This document shows positions 1 to 12,389 of a stretch of 64,000 nt of DNA, in pieces. The notes under the pieces were generated by a model. It did no database searches. It saw nothing but the letters and a program-made list of their open reading frames with translations, and was not told the DNA's origin. The position numbers were made by a program, and so were the translations under genes. Position 1 is the first letter of the stretch. Every line of letters begins with the position of its first letter. The stretch comes from Solanum dulcamara (Eukaryota > Streptophyta > Magnoliopsida > Solanales > Solanaceae), in contig NC_077239.1 of NCBI RefSeq assembly GCF_947179165.1, positions 65,881,134-65,945,133 of the forward strand. The letters are read 5' to 3'.

Positions 1-3000
1 AAACACATGTCATAGTAAACCAAAGGTTTGCTTAATCAAATAATTTTATTATTTGGCATGACCAGTTGGGTCATCCCGATTCTAATATGATACGCAAAAT
101 AATTGAGAGTTCACATGGACACTCTTTGAAGAACCAAAAGATTCTTTAGTTTAAATAATTCTCATGGGTTGCATGTTCTCAAGGCAAATTGATTACTAAA
201 CCATCAGTAATCAAAGTGGAAATTGAATCCCCAACATTCCTGGAGCGTATACAGGGTGATATATGTGGCACATTCACCCATCATGTGGATCATTTAAATA
301 TTATATGGTTTTAATAGATGCATCTACAAGATGGGCACATGCGTGCTTATTATCAACTCGTAATATGGCATTTGCGAGATTACTTGCTCAAATAATTAAG
401 TTAAAAGCACAATTTCCAAATTATGCAATAAAGATAATTCGCCTTGATAATGCTGGTAAGTTCACATCTCAGGCATTTAATAATTATTGTTTGTCCACTG
501 GATAATAGTTGAGAATCCAGTTGCTCATGTGCATACTCAAAATTGTTTAGTAGAATTATTAATTAATCATTTCCAATTAATTGCTATACCAATGCTTATG
601 AGAACAAGACTTCCCATTTCATTATGGGATCATGCTATTTTGCATGAAGCATGTCTTGTGCGGATCAGACCCACAAGTTATCATCAAATCTCCCCATTAT
701 AATTGGTTTTTGGTCACGAGCTGAACATTTCTCATCTTAGAATATTTGGATGTGCGGTATATGTTCTAATTACTACACCATAACGTACAAAGATGGGCCC
801 CCAAAGAAGGTTGGAGATATATGTTGGGTATAAATCTCCTTCTATCATAAAATATTTGAAACCTATGGCTGGAGATTTATTTACTGCAAGATTTGTTGAT
901 TGTCATTTTGATGAATCAGTATACCCAATATTAGGGGAAGAAGCAATTGAAAAGGAAATAGATTGGAATGCATTATCACAATCTCATTTAGATCCTTGTG
1001 TAAATAAATATGAACTGGAAGTTCAAAAGATAATTCATTTGCAAAATATTGCAAATCAACTACCAGATGCATTCACCAACCGATCAAGAGTTACTAAATC
1101 TCATATTTCAGCTGTTAATGCTCCAATTCGAGTTGATGTCCTAGTAGGACAATTAATTAATATAAATAAGTCTAAACTACGCTTAAAACGTGGTAGACCG
1201 ATCGATTTCAAAGATAAAAATCCGCAAAAAAAGAAAAGAAGCAAACAATCAAGATGGTCATGATATGAAAGAACCTGCTTAAGAAGAGCGAGGAGACATA
1301 ACAATTGATAAAACCTTGGAAGAGGTTAAGGTGCCTGAAAATGATGAATAAATTTCAATAAATTATGTATCATTAGAAAAAATATGGAATCGAAATAATG
1401 TAATTGTTGACAATAATTTTGCTTATAATATTGCTATTGAAATAATGCAACAAAATGGGGATCTTGAACCAAAATCTGTCGATGAATGTAGATAGAAGAA
1501 TTATTGGCCAAAATGGAAAAATGCAATTCAAGTTGAATTAGCTTTGCTTGAAAAATGCAAAATTTTCGGACCAATAGTCCGAACACCTGAAGGTATAAAA
1601 TCAGTGGGGTACAAATGGGTCTTTGTGCGAAAACGAAATGAGAAAAATGAAATCGTAAAATATAAAGCAAGACTTGTGGCACAAGAATTTTTGCAAAGAT
1701 CTGACATTGATTATATGAAAATATATTCTTCTGTGGTGGATGCAATTACTTTCAGGTATCTTATAAATCTAGTAGTTCATGAAAAACTTGGCATGCATCT
1801 GATGGATGTCGTTACAGCCTATTTATATGGCTCTCTAGATAACGATATTTTGATGAAAATTCTTGAAGGATTTAAAATGCCTGAAATATATAAAGATTCC
1901 TAGAAAACTTGTTCAATAAAACTTCAAAAATCTTTATATGGGCTAAAACAATCAGGCCGAATGTGGTACAATCGTCTTAACGAATATTTGATAAAAGAAG
2001 AATATAAAAATGATCCAATTTGCCCTTGTGTCTTTATGAAAAGATCTGGATCTGAATTTGTCATAATAGCCGTATATGTTGATGATTTGAATATTATCAA
2101 AACTCCTAAAGAATTTTCAAAGGCAGTAAAATATCTGAAAAAGGAATTTGAAATGAAAGACCTCGAAAAAATAAATTTTTATCTTAATCTACCAATTGAA
2201 TATTTTGCAAATGAGATATTTGTCCATCAATCAACATATACAAAAAATATTTTAAAGAGATTTTACATAGATAAAACACACCTACTGAGTACCCCAATAG
2301 TTGTGAGATCTCTTGATATTAATAAACATCCATTTCGATCTCATGAAAATGATGAAGAGTTTGTTGGTACTGAAATACCATATCTTAGTGTAATTGGGGC
2401 ATTAATATATTTTGCTAACAATTCTAGACCAGATATAGCTTTCTCTGTAAACTTGTTAGCAAGATTTAGTTCTTTTCCAATGCGAAGACACTGGAATGGA
2501 ATTAAGCATATATTCAGATACCTCCGAGGGACCACCGATATAAAAAATTTTTACTCAAATAAATTCACGTCAGAATTGATTGGTTATGCAGATGCAGGAT
2601 ATTTGTCTGATCTCCATAAAGGTTGATCGCAGACAGGCTACTTATTTACATGTGGTGGTACAGCTGGCGTTCAACAAAGCAAACTATGGTTGCCACTTCT
2701 TCAAATCATGCAGAGATAATAGTCATTCATGAAGTAAGTCGAGAATGTTTTTGGTTAAGATCAATAACTCAACAAATTCAAAATATATGTGACCTCTCTT
2801 TGAAAAGAGACATTCCAACAATATTGTATGAAGACAACGCTGCATGTATAACTCAACTGAATGGAGGATACATCAAAGGAGACAAAACAAAATATATTTC
2901 ACCAAAATTCTTCTTTACTCATGATCTTCAAAAGAAAGGTGAAATAGATGTACATCAAGTTAGTTCAAGTGATAATCTTGTAGATTTATTCACAAAGCTA

Positions 3001-3015
3001 AGATATAAGATTTGA
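1..3015 (+). pseudogene. copia pol remnant (integrase, RT, RNase H)
   Basis: Broken polyprotein for integration and reverse transcription of copia element #1. Near 54-77 there is a GAG-pre-integrase WHDQLGHP motif. The integrase core follows at 263-700 (IRLDNAG, then a frame change by 487), and its C-terminal part at 793-1263 (MGPQRRLEIYVGY). Reverse transcriptase spans about 1500-2626 with the catalytic YVDD at 2075-2086. RNase H lies at 2623-3015 (YEDNAACI, then DLFTKL). At least five breaks separate the pieces (near 503, 700, 1262, 1902 and 2625), so no functional protein can be made. No start codon is expected because the frame enters from the left. Confidence 0.88.
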
Positions 3016-3241
3016 ATACGTCGTCTCCAAAATATCAAATGAAGTTTTCTTCAGGAGGAGTAAAATACGCGTTGTACTCTTTTTTCCTTAACCAAGGTTT
3101 TTTTTCACTAGGTTTTTCTAGTAAGGTTTTTAATGAGGTAGTACTCGAGGCATATTACCAGATGTGCGTACTCTTTTTCCTTCACTAGGTTTTTTTCCCC
3201 ACTGAGTTTTTCCTAGTAAAGTTTTAACGAGGCACAACATC
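3016..3241 (+). other. 3' untranslated tail of copia #1
   Basis: Two imperfect copies of a T-rich motif (ACTCTTTTTCCTT ... ACTAGGTTTTT ... CCTAGTAA ... TTTTAA(C/T)GAGG) lie downstream of the RNase H stop. This arrangement is seen in some plant copia elements before the purine tract. The tail resumes at 5399 after the solo LTR. Confidence 0.6.
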
Positions 3242-5398
3242 TGTAACAACCCCTAAAATGTTGTATGTCGGTATTTCAATTCTCGACAAAAATAATACAG
3301 CCTTTGTATTTTGGGCATAACTTTTCATAGGTTGGTCCAAATTAGGTGATTCAAATTTCTGGGTAATCACAACATCCTTATCTACAACTTTCATGAAGAA
3401 CATAACTTCAAATTCGGAGTATAAGTAGGTCAAATAAATTAATCTTTGCAAGATATAGTGCTGTGACGGAATTGAGTGTTGATAGAAGAAAATTCATATC
3501 TCACTGTAGGTTGCTCCAAATTGGTTGATTCTTAAACGATATGAAACTAGACTTCCATATCTACAATTCTTATGAAGAAACCAAATCCTAATAAGGAATT
3601 TATCTTATTCAAACGTAGCTTCGAAAATGAGTATTCTGTTAAAAAGAACTCATCTTACCTACAATGGAAACATCTAGATGCATTTGACATCATGCATGAC
3701 ATAAATTGTCCTCCATTTAACATCATCCATGACATCAATATATTCCATTAAATTTTCAGATTTTTCTTTATAATTATTTTATTTATTGTTAGGTCCCTCT
3801 TTCCCACCTATAAATACCCACCTTATTTCCTCATTTTATTCATCAAGCTTTCCTAAGCATTTCTTCTCTCTATATACTTCTTCTCAAATATAGTTTTAGT
3901 TTTAGTAGTATAAAAATACTACTCCGGTTATTCTTATACTCCGGATAGTACAAAAAAACGCTCCGGCGAGAAGAAAAGGCTAGGGATCCAAGAGTATTCC
4001 AATTCAAAGTAAACCTTCGGATTTAAGGTATGTAAGGCTTTCATAGCATTGGATTGAGTTCGTCCATGCGCCCAATATTTAAATTTATTATAATTGAGTT
4101 ATAGTTGAGTTTTATTCAAATCTTGAATTCTAGATGAATTAATTCTTCTTCTATTGAGTTTGATATATTTATGCATTAATATTATTATTATTGTTATCTC
4201 TCATATTATTGGAATTATTGTTCATGGCTACTTTCCCATGAATTCTAATTGATTTGATGTTCATGAATATTTTTACATATGTTTTGAGTAAAGATGTTGA
4301 CTTTTTATTATTTTTATTGATGAAAAGAGAGTTATATGAATTAATACTATATATGTATTTTATTGAGTTTTGAAAGAGTAAAAGAGTTGAATTTGAATGA
4401 ATTTGAGAAAAATGATATTTTGAGCAAGATGTTTTGATGAGATGTAAATGATGTTTTTGGAAGTATAATGATTGATGAACATGAAATGAGATGAGTTTGA
4501 TGATTTAAATTAAAGTCCAATGAGACTAGATGATGAGTTTAATATGAGCACATATTTTGGGAGTAGTATTGAGCACCGAGTTGGGTAAGAGTTTAATTGA
4601 CTCAAACCCCAGAACTACGTAGCCAGCGTAGGATGGAGGCTATGCCTCTTAAGTCCCAAAAAGAGGACTTTGATGAATGGATCCAAGATGGTGATGTCCT
4701 TTACCCTGGCAAGGTATTGGATGGATGTGGCAACGACATCGCTTCGTTGTATCATCGCTAGCTCATAAGTGATGGTTGTCGGTTAGAGAAACTCCCAACT
4801 GAGTAAGCATTGCTTATTACTATTATTTTTATTATTATATTTTAAACTTGCATTACATATTCATGTTGAGATGATGTTGAGTTCTGAGCTGAGTTTTCTT
4901 GAGAGGAGTTTCTTGATATCTGTCCTTACCTTCCTGCCATTTTACATACTCGTACATTCCACGTACTGACGTCATTCGACCTGCATCGTTTTATGATGCA
5001 GATACAGGTGTTAGAGATCCTCAACAGGCGCATCGTTGAAGATCATTTCTTTTCAGCTATTTGGTGAGTCCTTCTTGTATTCGAAGGAACTCCTTATCCT
5101 TTTATTATTGTTGAGTGTGATGTTTCTTTTGAGGTAGCCATGGACATGTCATTGGCACCATCTAAGAGTATTAGAGGCTTCATAGACAGAGTCTGATGAT
5201 GTAATCGGAGTAGTTCTCCTTAGAAACTACTTCTTCTAAGAATTATATATTTTTCCTTTGATTATGACAATCCCACATTAGTATTATTAAGTCTTCCGCT
5301 GATGAACAAATGAGTAATGAGACCAAGTGGTTCTCTCGGAAGCCAGAGATGGTTTCTGAGTGCCGGCCACGCCTAGGGTACCCTCTCGGGGCGTGACA
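3242..5398 (+). mobile_element. Solo LTR (2.16 kb, probably gypsy), plus orientation
   Basis: Begins TGTAACAACCCC and ends GGGGCGTGACA, giving TG...CA ends. It is flanked by the 5-bp direct repeat ACATC (3237-3241 and 5399-5403). A TATA-like ACCTATAAATACCC at about 3808-3821, followed by a TC-rich leader, sets the orientation. There is no protein-coding content, so this is an LTR left after LTR-LTR recombination. A second copy of the family sits inverted at 44501-46813. The superfamily is inferred from LTR length and general look only. Confidence 0.82.
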
Positions 5399-5486
5399 AC
5401 ATCTATGAATATTTAGGATAACCATGTATATTATTTTTTGTAAAGTTTTTAATGAGACATATTACACATAAACATCCAAGGGAGAG

Positions 5487-5714
5487 TATTATGAAATAGG
5501 GAGAAGTGGATGCTCCATTAGTAATGGGGCGCATAAATTGGAAAAATTAGGTTATGTCTCTTTCTCTTTTTCATGATAGTTTGACTATAAATAACCATAT
5601 GTTCTCTATGAAAAAAAATACACACAGAGAACAATTCTCTTAACTCTCTCCACTTTCTGTCTTTCTTTCTTGTCTTTTGCTTACTCTTCTTATTATTTTA
5701 TTACTTTTATAACA
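5487..5714 (+). repeat. 3' LTR of copia #1
   Basis: Starts TATTATGAAATAG directly after a purine tract (AAGGGAGAG, 5479-5487) and ends TTTTATAACA. It contains ACTATAAATAACC (about 5583), a likely LTR promoter TATA box. The start is TA rather than TG, probably by mutation. The partner 5' LTR is outside the window, so the boundaries cannot be checked by self-comparison. Confidence 0.65.
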
Positions 5715-6678
5715 ATTAAAGAGTTTTAAAATAGGCTTTTATAACTCACAATATTTTTTAAATAATTATTTTTGATATGTATGCCATGTGTCTTTGTTTT
5801 ATTAGTCACTTTGACATATCATCGGTGAGTGTGCTACATTCTCCTTAATTTTTTTGCTGATTGTCAAAAAAGTACCAAAATGACACAGTAAAATCCGACA
5901 ATAGGTGTCTAAAATGAACAAATGTCAGTTGAGGTGTCTAAGTGAAACTTAATGCCAATTTTAGGGCGCCACCAATGGATTCTGCCTCTAAAATAATTAG
6001 CTTCAACGTTTCATGCATTAGAGTACAACATAACTTGGCTCAATCTTTTTTTAAGTTGTTAAATCAATGTACATGAGTTTTTTCAATCATATAAATAGGT
6101 ATCTTACTAAAATTGGGGTTAACTAAGACACTCCGGTGAAAAACTTTTGTTGGCTTTATCATGTTTTTCCGACACAAATTGTAACTGGATAGTCACAACT
6201 GCCTTGTAGTATATATCAATTTCAGGAGTGTGTCTAATGAAGAAAAATGGTACATAAAATTAGCTGGAGTCAGAAGTAAATGATTTTTTCTATAAAATAT
6301 AAAGCTTGTTTTAAGAATTTAAAAGAACTAACAATTATAATTTGGTCCCAAAACATGTTTTTAGATTTTCAAATTTTTAATTTTTTGTCAGGAAAAAATC
6401 AAAAATCAAATAAATTCTATGGTCAACAATTTTTGGCCATTCCAAGTGGGGTTCATGAATGCCAAACTCAAATTTGTTTTTGGTAAACCAGCGGAGCATA
6501 TCAGCCCAAACCACATGTGAAAAAGCAGCCACTGACATTTCTCAAGCTAGCTGGAATCTTTTTTTTTTTTTTGATAAAAAGCTAGTTGGAATCTTTAAGT
6601 CTCCACCACTCCATTTTCTTACTATTCATATCTTCTATTTATGAAAAATAAAATATTATCAAGATCTTTTATTTCTAT
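5715..6678. other. Intergenic, upstream of the TPR gene
   Basis: AT-rich spacer with no credible gene. The open frames here are short and show no family motif. The stretch with AGGTGTCTAAGTGAAACTTAATG (about 5934-5955) looks like eroded repeat DNA but could not be assigned. Confidence 0.5.
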
Positions 6679-6690
6679 TATATATAAGAG
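6679..6690 (+). promoter_or_regulatory. Putative TATA box of the TPR gene
   Basis: TATATATAAGAGG lies about 195 bp upstream of the ATG at 6880, a usual plant distance once a 5' leader is allowed for. It is the best TATA-like match in the proximal region. No transcript evidence is available here. Confidence 0.4.
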
Positions 6691-6879
6691 GACATATATT
6701 TATTTCCCAATTGGTCCATAGGGTTTTCAAGAACTTTTGTAATTGAGGTACATCTCTCTTTGTTCTTCTTGCAATTGATTCTTTTCCTTTTGGGTTTATG
6801 TCAGTTTATGCCTTAATCTTTTGACTTTGTTATAACATCAGAAAGATTGAATCTTTTTTTTTCCTCTTGAATCAAGAAA

Positions 6880-8147
6880 ATGCTGCTAAGAAGTTCATCA
6901 ACACCACTTCTTGGATCTTTACAATCAGAGTGTCCCAACAGTCACCACCACCACCAGTCTGATTTAACCCCAAATTACACACCCAATTCCATTCACCATT
7001 GTTACAGCAAACTCTCATGTAGCCATGGTGGATATCAGAGTTTCAATAAAAGCTTATACCCTTGTAACTCTCCAATCTCTCCTTCAGTTTATGAGATGAG
7101 CAAATTCCCAGCTCATGGTTTTCGAAGAGCTCAATCTGAAGGGAATTTGGAAGGATTAGTAAAAGGCTCAACTGATGAAGTAGTTGATGAATTTAGCCTC
7201 TCTAAACCACACAAGATGCTTTCGCGTGACCCCCCAAAATCATTCTTGGAAACCATTCCATCTTTCTCCGTTCACAATTCAAGGGAGCTTCATTCAGACG
7301 ACAGCGAAGAGGGAGATGAAGATCATGACTTTGAACAGAACAGTTTGGGAACTAATGCTGTAAAAGGGGAAATGAGTTATGTGAGTCGAAATTCAAAGAT
7401 AGATATAGTTGAAGGCAGAGAAGAGATGTACTTAGCAAGAGGACTTGGAGTTGCTGATATTGGTTACTTTGATGATGGTGGCTGTGGCATCGGAGGAGGA
7501 GGAGGAGGACGCGGTGGTTATCGCCCAGTAGCCTTCGATAGGGATGGCGGTGACAGCCAGGGAGTACATATCGAAGAGCATTACAAGAAAATGATTGAAG
7601 AGAATCCTGGCAACTCCTTATTCTTGAGGAATTATGCCAACTTTTTATACAAAGTGAGTCTTTATCCTTTTTCTTGTTTTGCTCATTCACAGGCATCCAC
7701 AATAGCTAACTTTGCTATTCTTCTTTCATGTTGGAGCAGACAAAGAAAGATCTAAAAGGGGCAGAGGAATACTACTCAAGATCTATTTTAGCAGATCCAA
7801 GTGATGGTGAAATTCTTTCACAATATGCTAAACTAATATGGGAGCTTCACCGCGATACAGAGAGAGCCACAAGCTATTTCGAAAGAGCAGTCCAAGCAGC
7901 CTCTAGTGACAGGTTTGCTTCACACCCACCACCAAGAATATACTGTCTTATAGAAATTCAATTCAAGAACAGGTTGTTATTTAGTTTACAAAACTGACTG
8001 CTTTATCTTTTTTGGTGTGTTAACAGTCATATACATGCTGCTTATGCTAATTTCCTCTGGGTGATGGAAGATGAGGAAGATGAGAATGACGAAACACAAG
8101 TGCAGCCAATGGTGCATACCGTAGCCACAGCCTCTATAGCTGCTTGA
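6880..8147 (+). CDS. TPR-domain (tetratricopeptide-like) protein, 3 exons
   Basis: Reads as an intact gene: exons 6880-7653, 7740-7912 and 8027-8147 join to 1068 bp (355 aa). Introns are GTGAGT...GCAG (86 bp) and GTTTGC...ACAG (114 bp), and each is confirmed by continuity of the conserved protein. The N-terminal half is low complexity: MLLRSSSTPLLGS, His/Ser-rich, an RRAQSEGNLEG motif, an acidic stretch, then a Gly-rich run near residues 199-214. The C-terminal third (about 233-335) holds TPR-like helices: EEHYKKMIEENPGNSLFLRNY, AEEYYSRSILADPSDGEILS and an ERATSYFERAVQA repeat. This matches a plant-specific family of TPR-like superfamily proteins whose biochemical role is unclear. The tail EDEEDENDETQVQP is acidic. 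It is likely nuclear or cytosolic, with no signal peptide seen. The start is chosen because MLLRSSSTP is a usual family N terminus. Confidence 0.88.
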
Positions 8148-8514
8148 CTTGAAAGTACATTATTGTTCATTGAAATATTCGCAGTAGAGTTAGTAGAAGC
8201 TTAGTAAGCAATTAGGAAGAACCTGTAATTTTGCATCTTAGTTAGTAATAAAATTGATGCACAGGACTTCTCTTTTCTCATACGTTTGTGATTGAAGGAC
8301 TAACCCTTGAATATCAATGAAATGCAAGTGTAACCAATGGTGCATACCATATACACAGCCTCTATAACTGCCTGACTTGAAAGTACATTATCGATCATTG
8401 AAATATTCACAGCAAAGTTAGTAGAAGCTTTACAAGTAATTAGGAAGAGCCTGTAATTTAGGTAGTACTGAAACTGATGCACAAGACTTCTCTTTTCTCC
8501 TATTGTTGTGATTG
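8097..8514 (+). repeat. Tandem duplication of TPR gene 3' end/3' UTR
   Basis: About 200 bp covering the last coding triplets and 3' UTR (8097-8296) recurs at 8323-8514. Shared blocks include CCAATGGTGCATACC, CTTGAAAGTACATTAT, TTAGTAGAAGCTT and ACTTCTCTTTTCTC. The copies have diverged by many substitutions and small indels, so the event is old. The second copy lies downstream of the stop codon and may carry alternative polyadenylation signals. Confidence 0.85.
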
Positions 8515-8782
8515 CTTGAGTAACACCAAGAACAGCAAAACAGGCGGTAAGCGAACCATTTCCAAGTTATCTAATTGGCTCAACCAACGAACTAAGCAAG
8601 CAAGAACATAGAACTTGTAATCTGTAAGACTAGGATACAGAGATATAAGGCAATTTGAAGTTGAAATTGAAACTACTTTAAAGGTACATACTACCTCCAT
8701 GAGAAAACAGTACTGCTGATTGGCCTCCTTTGCTCAATGTAGACTTGGCTTCCAGCCAACTGTGCTACTGATGCCTGAGAAC

Positions 8783-9921
8783 AGGGAAAGAGATTGCATG
8801 TTATACTTATATAGTGGCTGAGATAACAAAGTAATGTCTGATATGAGATTATGGCATTAGTTCATGGCAGTACACCTGCAATTACAACTATCACTTAAGA
8901 CAACTAATTGCTTCATATTGTATCAGGAAACATTTCAAAATGGTTCCAATTTCTAATATCCACTGATAGCAAGTTCCACAACTATAAAAATACATGATCA
9001 TTGATATTCACGTGACCAGAAACATATCATACATGGACCTTACAAAATGTAATTGTACTAGAAAGCAAGCCAGCAATAAGATAGAATGAACAATCTTTTG
9101 AGTATCATACAGGACAGAAGGCAAACACTAAGATAAGATCAACTTTTTTTTGATAGCTGAGAAATCCTTGAGAGCTAGTGGTGCATGGTTCGGAATTTGG
9201 TGGATAATGGGCCCGCCTTGCTACTCGTTTTGTGTCTAAAACTGTGGACTTTTCTGCTTTCTTTTGGGGTTGGGGGGAGGGGACGGGGGGAGGTAGAAGA
9301 ATTTGGGGAGGGAGGAAAATTCATGTTGTCATTTAGAATGTCCAAGAAAAATCTTCAAAACCTCGAGAGCAAGGTAGAGGAACAGGTCAATTAGTCTATA
9401 TGATTCAATGCATCGAAGAGATATTAGCTAAAGTTAGAAACTAGCTAGGAATAAAGGTGGAAAAAAGATGATGAGCTTGGAAAATTCTATTACAGCTACA
9501 GGTCATCCATCATTCATATGCATTTTCATCGGGTACTCTCCTACTGGTATAACTTTGACTCTTCATTTGAAATTTGATATGTTCTCTTGATTTACTGTTA
9601 AGTGCTAAACTTTCCCCATAAGGATGTTGATTTAGCAAGCTGGACAGTCAATACATTGAAAGCCGTTGGAGAATGCTAGGTGCATGTTGAATCCGTGTCT
9701 AAACCAGTATGTTGTTGCAGAGTATCTATGTTTCAACTAGATGCTTAGGAGTTTCTTATTAGATAAATTACTGATTAAGATCAAAGTTATCAAAAGATTT
9801 GATATTCATTCACTTTAAGATAAAGGAAATTTATTTACTCCTAGGTAAAGAGACAAATGCAGATCATGTCAAAGCGTTTACTCTTGTATTTGTCAAGCCT
9901 GTTTTTGAAATTGCTTTTCAT
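8783..9921. other. No gene recognised
   Basis: AT-rich sequence with short frames lacking family features, including a G-rich tract (about 9263-9320, GGTTGGGGGGAGGGG). It may be intron-like DNA of the minus-strand fragment series. Confidence 0.4.
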
Positions 9922-10036
9922 GAGTCGAGGGTCCATCTGAAACAACCTCTCTACCTTACTCAAAGTACGGGTAAGGTCTGCGTACACCCACCCTCTCCTG
10001 ACCCCACTTGTGGGCTCTCACTGGGTATGTTGTTGT
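9922..10036 (+). mobile_element. SINE 3' fragment (TS/SolS-like)
   Basis: The stretch from GTCGAGGGTCCATCTGAAAC through GGTAAGGTCTGCGTACACCC and GACCCCACTTGTGGG to TTGTTG matches the well-known 3' half of Solanaceae TS-type SINEs, which end in TTG repeats. The polymerase III promoter half is missing, so it is 5'-truncated. No clear TSD was seen. Confidence 0.75.
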
Positions 10037-10258
10037 CATAAATTGCAAATAGGTGGAAATGCTAACTATAGAAGCATAACTAGTTTATGAAGTTTCTCCA
10101 ACAGAACCTTCTGCAGCAGGTTCCGGATCTTGCACAGCTTCCACCACATTATTGGGCAAAGCAGAGTGCTCCTCATAACAAGTCTTCCATTCACTGCAGT
10201 TGAAACTGTCACCTGCCACTCAAGATGCAAAATCTCTGCATCTTCAAAGTAACTCACA

Positions 10259-11482
10259 TCGTTCTACTATCTTCAAGTTCTGACATGCTTTCCTCCAGCT
10301 CACCTTTTACCATAGCAAATAGCACATAGTGAAGGCACAATGGCAGTTGCTCTAAGAAACCAGCCAATACAACATATGTCCATGTCATCATATACAATGC
10401 TTGAATTTAAACGCTACCTTTCCAATACTGGACAGTCATATACTAAACAACAATCAATTTAATATCAAATACTCTTGAATTCACTATGCTGATTGTACTC
10501 AACATCTTAGGTAGGGTATATGTAAGAGCTGAAAAATAGATATGCACATCCATGCTCTCATAATGGTTGAGGTGATAAAAGTACATACCAATTAGGACAG
10601 CCACATGTGCATGCCTTAGAATTTGATGTCAATGTTGATCTCTAACTCAGAATACTGATTGTAATTTAGAGATTGCATATACGTACAAGTATGACTCGGA
10701 AACTTGTGTTCGTTCATGAAATAAAGGAGTGCTGCAAATACCTTTAAGGTGTTTTAACTCAGATTGAAGCACTGAATGAGTTTGACTACAAGCTTCAATT
10801 GCATCAGTGTTGCTTCCAATAAAGTGTACCAATCAGTTGAATGATAGCATCAGAAAATCTCAACGATGGCAAATAGTCAGATTTAACCTGATTCAAGCAT
10901 CACACTTATACATAGTAAAAAAAATAATCCCGAGGACAACTAAAACTTGCAAAGAAATCATCATACTATACTAGAAGGGGAAACCAAAAGTAAAAAGTTG
11001 AAACATTAAAATGCCCATATAAAATTGAATGACTTTCGTACCCTTCAATCGAAAACATTACTCTTAACATATTTTTGTACAAAAAGTTAAACAAGTCGCA
11101 AATACTTATGAAAGACACTTCGATAATTACAGTCTAAATGTAATAATCTGAAATTTAATGCAAATGAAGAGACTACTACAGTTCCAATCTCATCCTTGTG
11201 TTGAATCAATAGCAGTAACAAAGATCCATGTTCATGTTTGTTTCATCTCTTTCATGTGGGAAGTGAAGTGCTTACTCGTTTGATGCATATTTCATTTGCC
11301 TTATAATTCTTAATTTCTTTCTAAGGATGTCATCTTGTGACCATTTCTCAGACTACTTAACAATGATTAAATGATTGTGAAGAGGTTCATCATTAGCCAG
11401 CTTCTTGCTCCATTACGGCTTACAAGTTTTGTTCAACAAAAATAAATGTAATCATCTTATTCCCATGCATATTAGTTGCGAT
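10259..11482. other. No gene recognised
   Basis: Spacer with short frames only. A minus-strand frame at about 10700-10832 (AIEACSQTHSVLQSELKHLK) looks helical, but I could not assign it and it lacks clear splice context. Confidence 0.4.
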
Positions 11483-11499
11483 AAGTGCAGGTAAAATGA

Positions 11500-11585
11500 G
11501 TCCTACATTGGTAGGAGTCAGATCTGCATACATTTTACCCTCCCCAGACCCCACGATGTGGGATTTCACTGGGTGGTTGTTGTTG
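11500..11585 (+). mobile_element. SINE, 5'-truncated, with perfect 17-bp TSD
   Basis: The segment (GATCTGCATACATTTTACCC, then CCAGACCCCACGATGTGGGA, ending TTGTTGTTG) is a TS-like SINE tail. It is flanked by the direct repeat AAGTGCAGGTAAAATGA (11483-11499 and 11586-11602). The perfect duplication shows that it inserted as a truncated copy by target-primed reverse transcription. Confidence 0.85.
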
Positions 11586-11824
11586 AAGTGCAGGTAAAAT
11601 GATCTGAACTTTTTTTGTACATCTTAGTATACTTCTTGTGTCCTGATGACTTGTGATCACTAAGTCATGAGTACGATAAAGATAAAAAAAAGATTGTTGA
11701 TTCTAGAAAAGTTATTAAGGTCTTAACCACAAGTTTTGTAATAATTGAAATGGAATATACACTCAACGCACGTATCCAATAACTAGCCAGAGAATAAAGA
11801 GGAGAGAAAAGTGGGACAACATCA

Positions 11825-11937
11825 AGGCCTTTCCAGGTAACAACCCTCTGTTGGCTTTACTTCCAAAATATGGGTGACATTTCCGGTTTTAATTTGTTGA
11901 GCATGAGTAGCATCTTCCAAGATTTCATCAACTAAAG
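11825..11937 (-). pseudogene. Exon-like open segment, unidentified
   Basis: On the minus strand, after a TCTTTAG acceptor-like site, an open frame reads LVDEILEDATHAQQIKTGN then a VKPTEGCYLERP stretch to a stop. Its amino-acid composition is that of a folded coding exon, but I do not recognise the family. Copia #2 separates it from the other minus-strand fragments. Confidence 0.3.
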
Positions 11938-12389
11938 AGTAGAGGAATGACACAAATCAATAGCTTCTATGATATTCACAATAGATCTGGCGTTCACACT
12001 GTTAGCATGATGGATAAATCATAGAATATTTTGTATAATCTATATTTAGTGTAGAATATTGTGTTGTATGACCTATATTTAGTATAGAATATTGTGTAGC
12101 ATTAGTTGTAGAATATATACAAGAGATATTCTTGATGCTACATTCAAAGGCATATTCAGGATTTCAAGAACATGGGAGCACCATTATTTTCAAAATAGAT
12201 ATTCAATTTAATCACATAAATTTACGGTGACAATAAGTTGACGAGCAACCTTTATATAGTAATATATTAGCAAAAAACATCATTCACCTACAATTTTCCT
12301 TGACGAGTTTTCATATTTTGAAAAGGGTCAATAATGGCATCATTACTTTCATTTTAAATATACTACGCTCTATATAGCATACTAAACAA

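Larger units (their letters stand above)
1..5714 (+). mobile_element. Ty1-copia element #1, 3' part, decayed
   Basis: The 3' part of a copia retrotransposon; its 5' LTR, gag and protease lie left of the window. Order seen: GAG-pre-integrase, integrase, reverse transcriptase, RNase H, an untranslated tail with repeated TTTTTCCTAGTAA-type motifs, a purine tract, then the 3' LTR. This is the copia order, with integrase before reverse transcriptase. A 2.2 kb solo LTR (3242-5398) is inserted in the tail. Several stops and frameshifts show that it is inactive. Confidence 0.9.
8692..10258 (-). pseudogene. Fragments like a G3BP/NTF2-RRM RNA-binding protein
   Basis: Two minus-strand pieces resemble plant G3BP-like (NTF2 domain plus RRM) stress-granule proteins. 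The piece near 10080-10210 reads EEHSALPNNVVEAVQDPEP then a stop and SYASIV, like the linker after the NTF2 domain. The piece at about 8692-8774, after a CTCAG splice acceptor, reads ASVAQLAGSQVYIEQRRP, like the end of an RRM (GxQVYIExRRP). I could not find the NTF2 domain or the RNP motifs, and a SINE piece lies between the parts. This is a decayed or captured fragment, not a working gene. The family call is from memory of the motifs and is moderate. Confidence 0.42.

Noticed and set aside
3224..3451. 75-codon minus-strand open frame
   Set aside because: It spans the boundary between copia #1 and the solo LTR, so it cannot be an old gene.
7352..7702. 116-codon open frame antisense to the TPR gene
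   Set aside because: It mirrors the low-complexity coding strand (Gly/Ser/Asp-rich) and has no family features.
10647..10832. Possible coiled-coil gene on the minus strand
   Set aside because: Only about 20 residues look structured; no splice context or family match could be supported.
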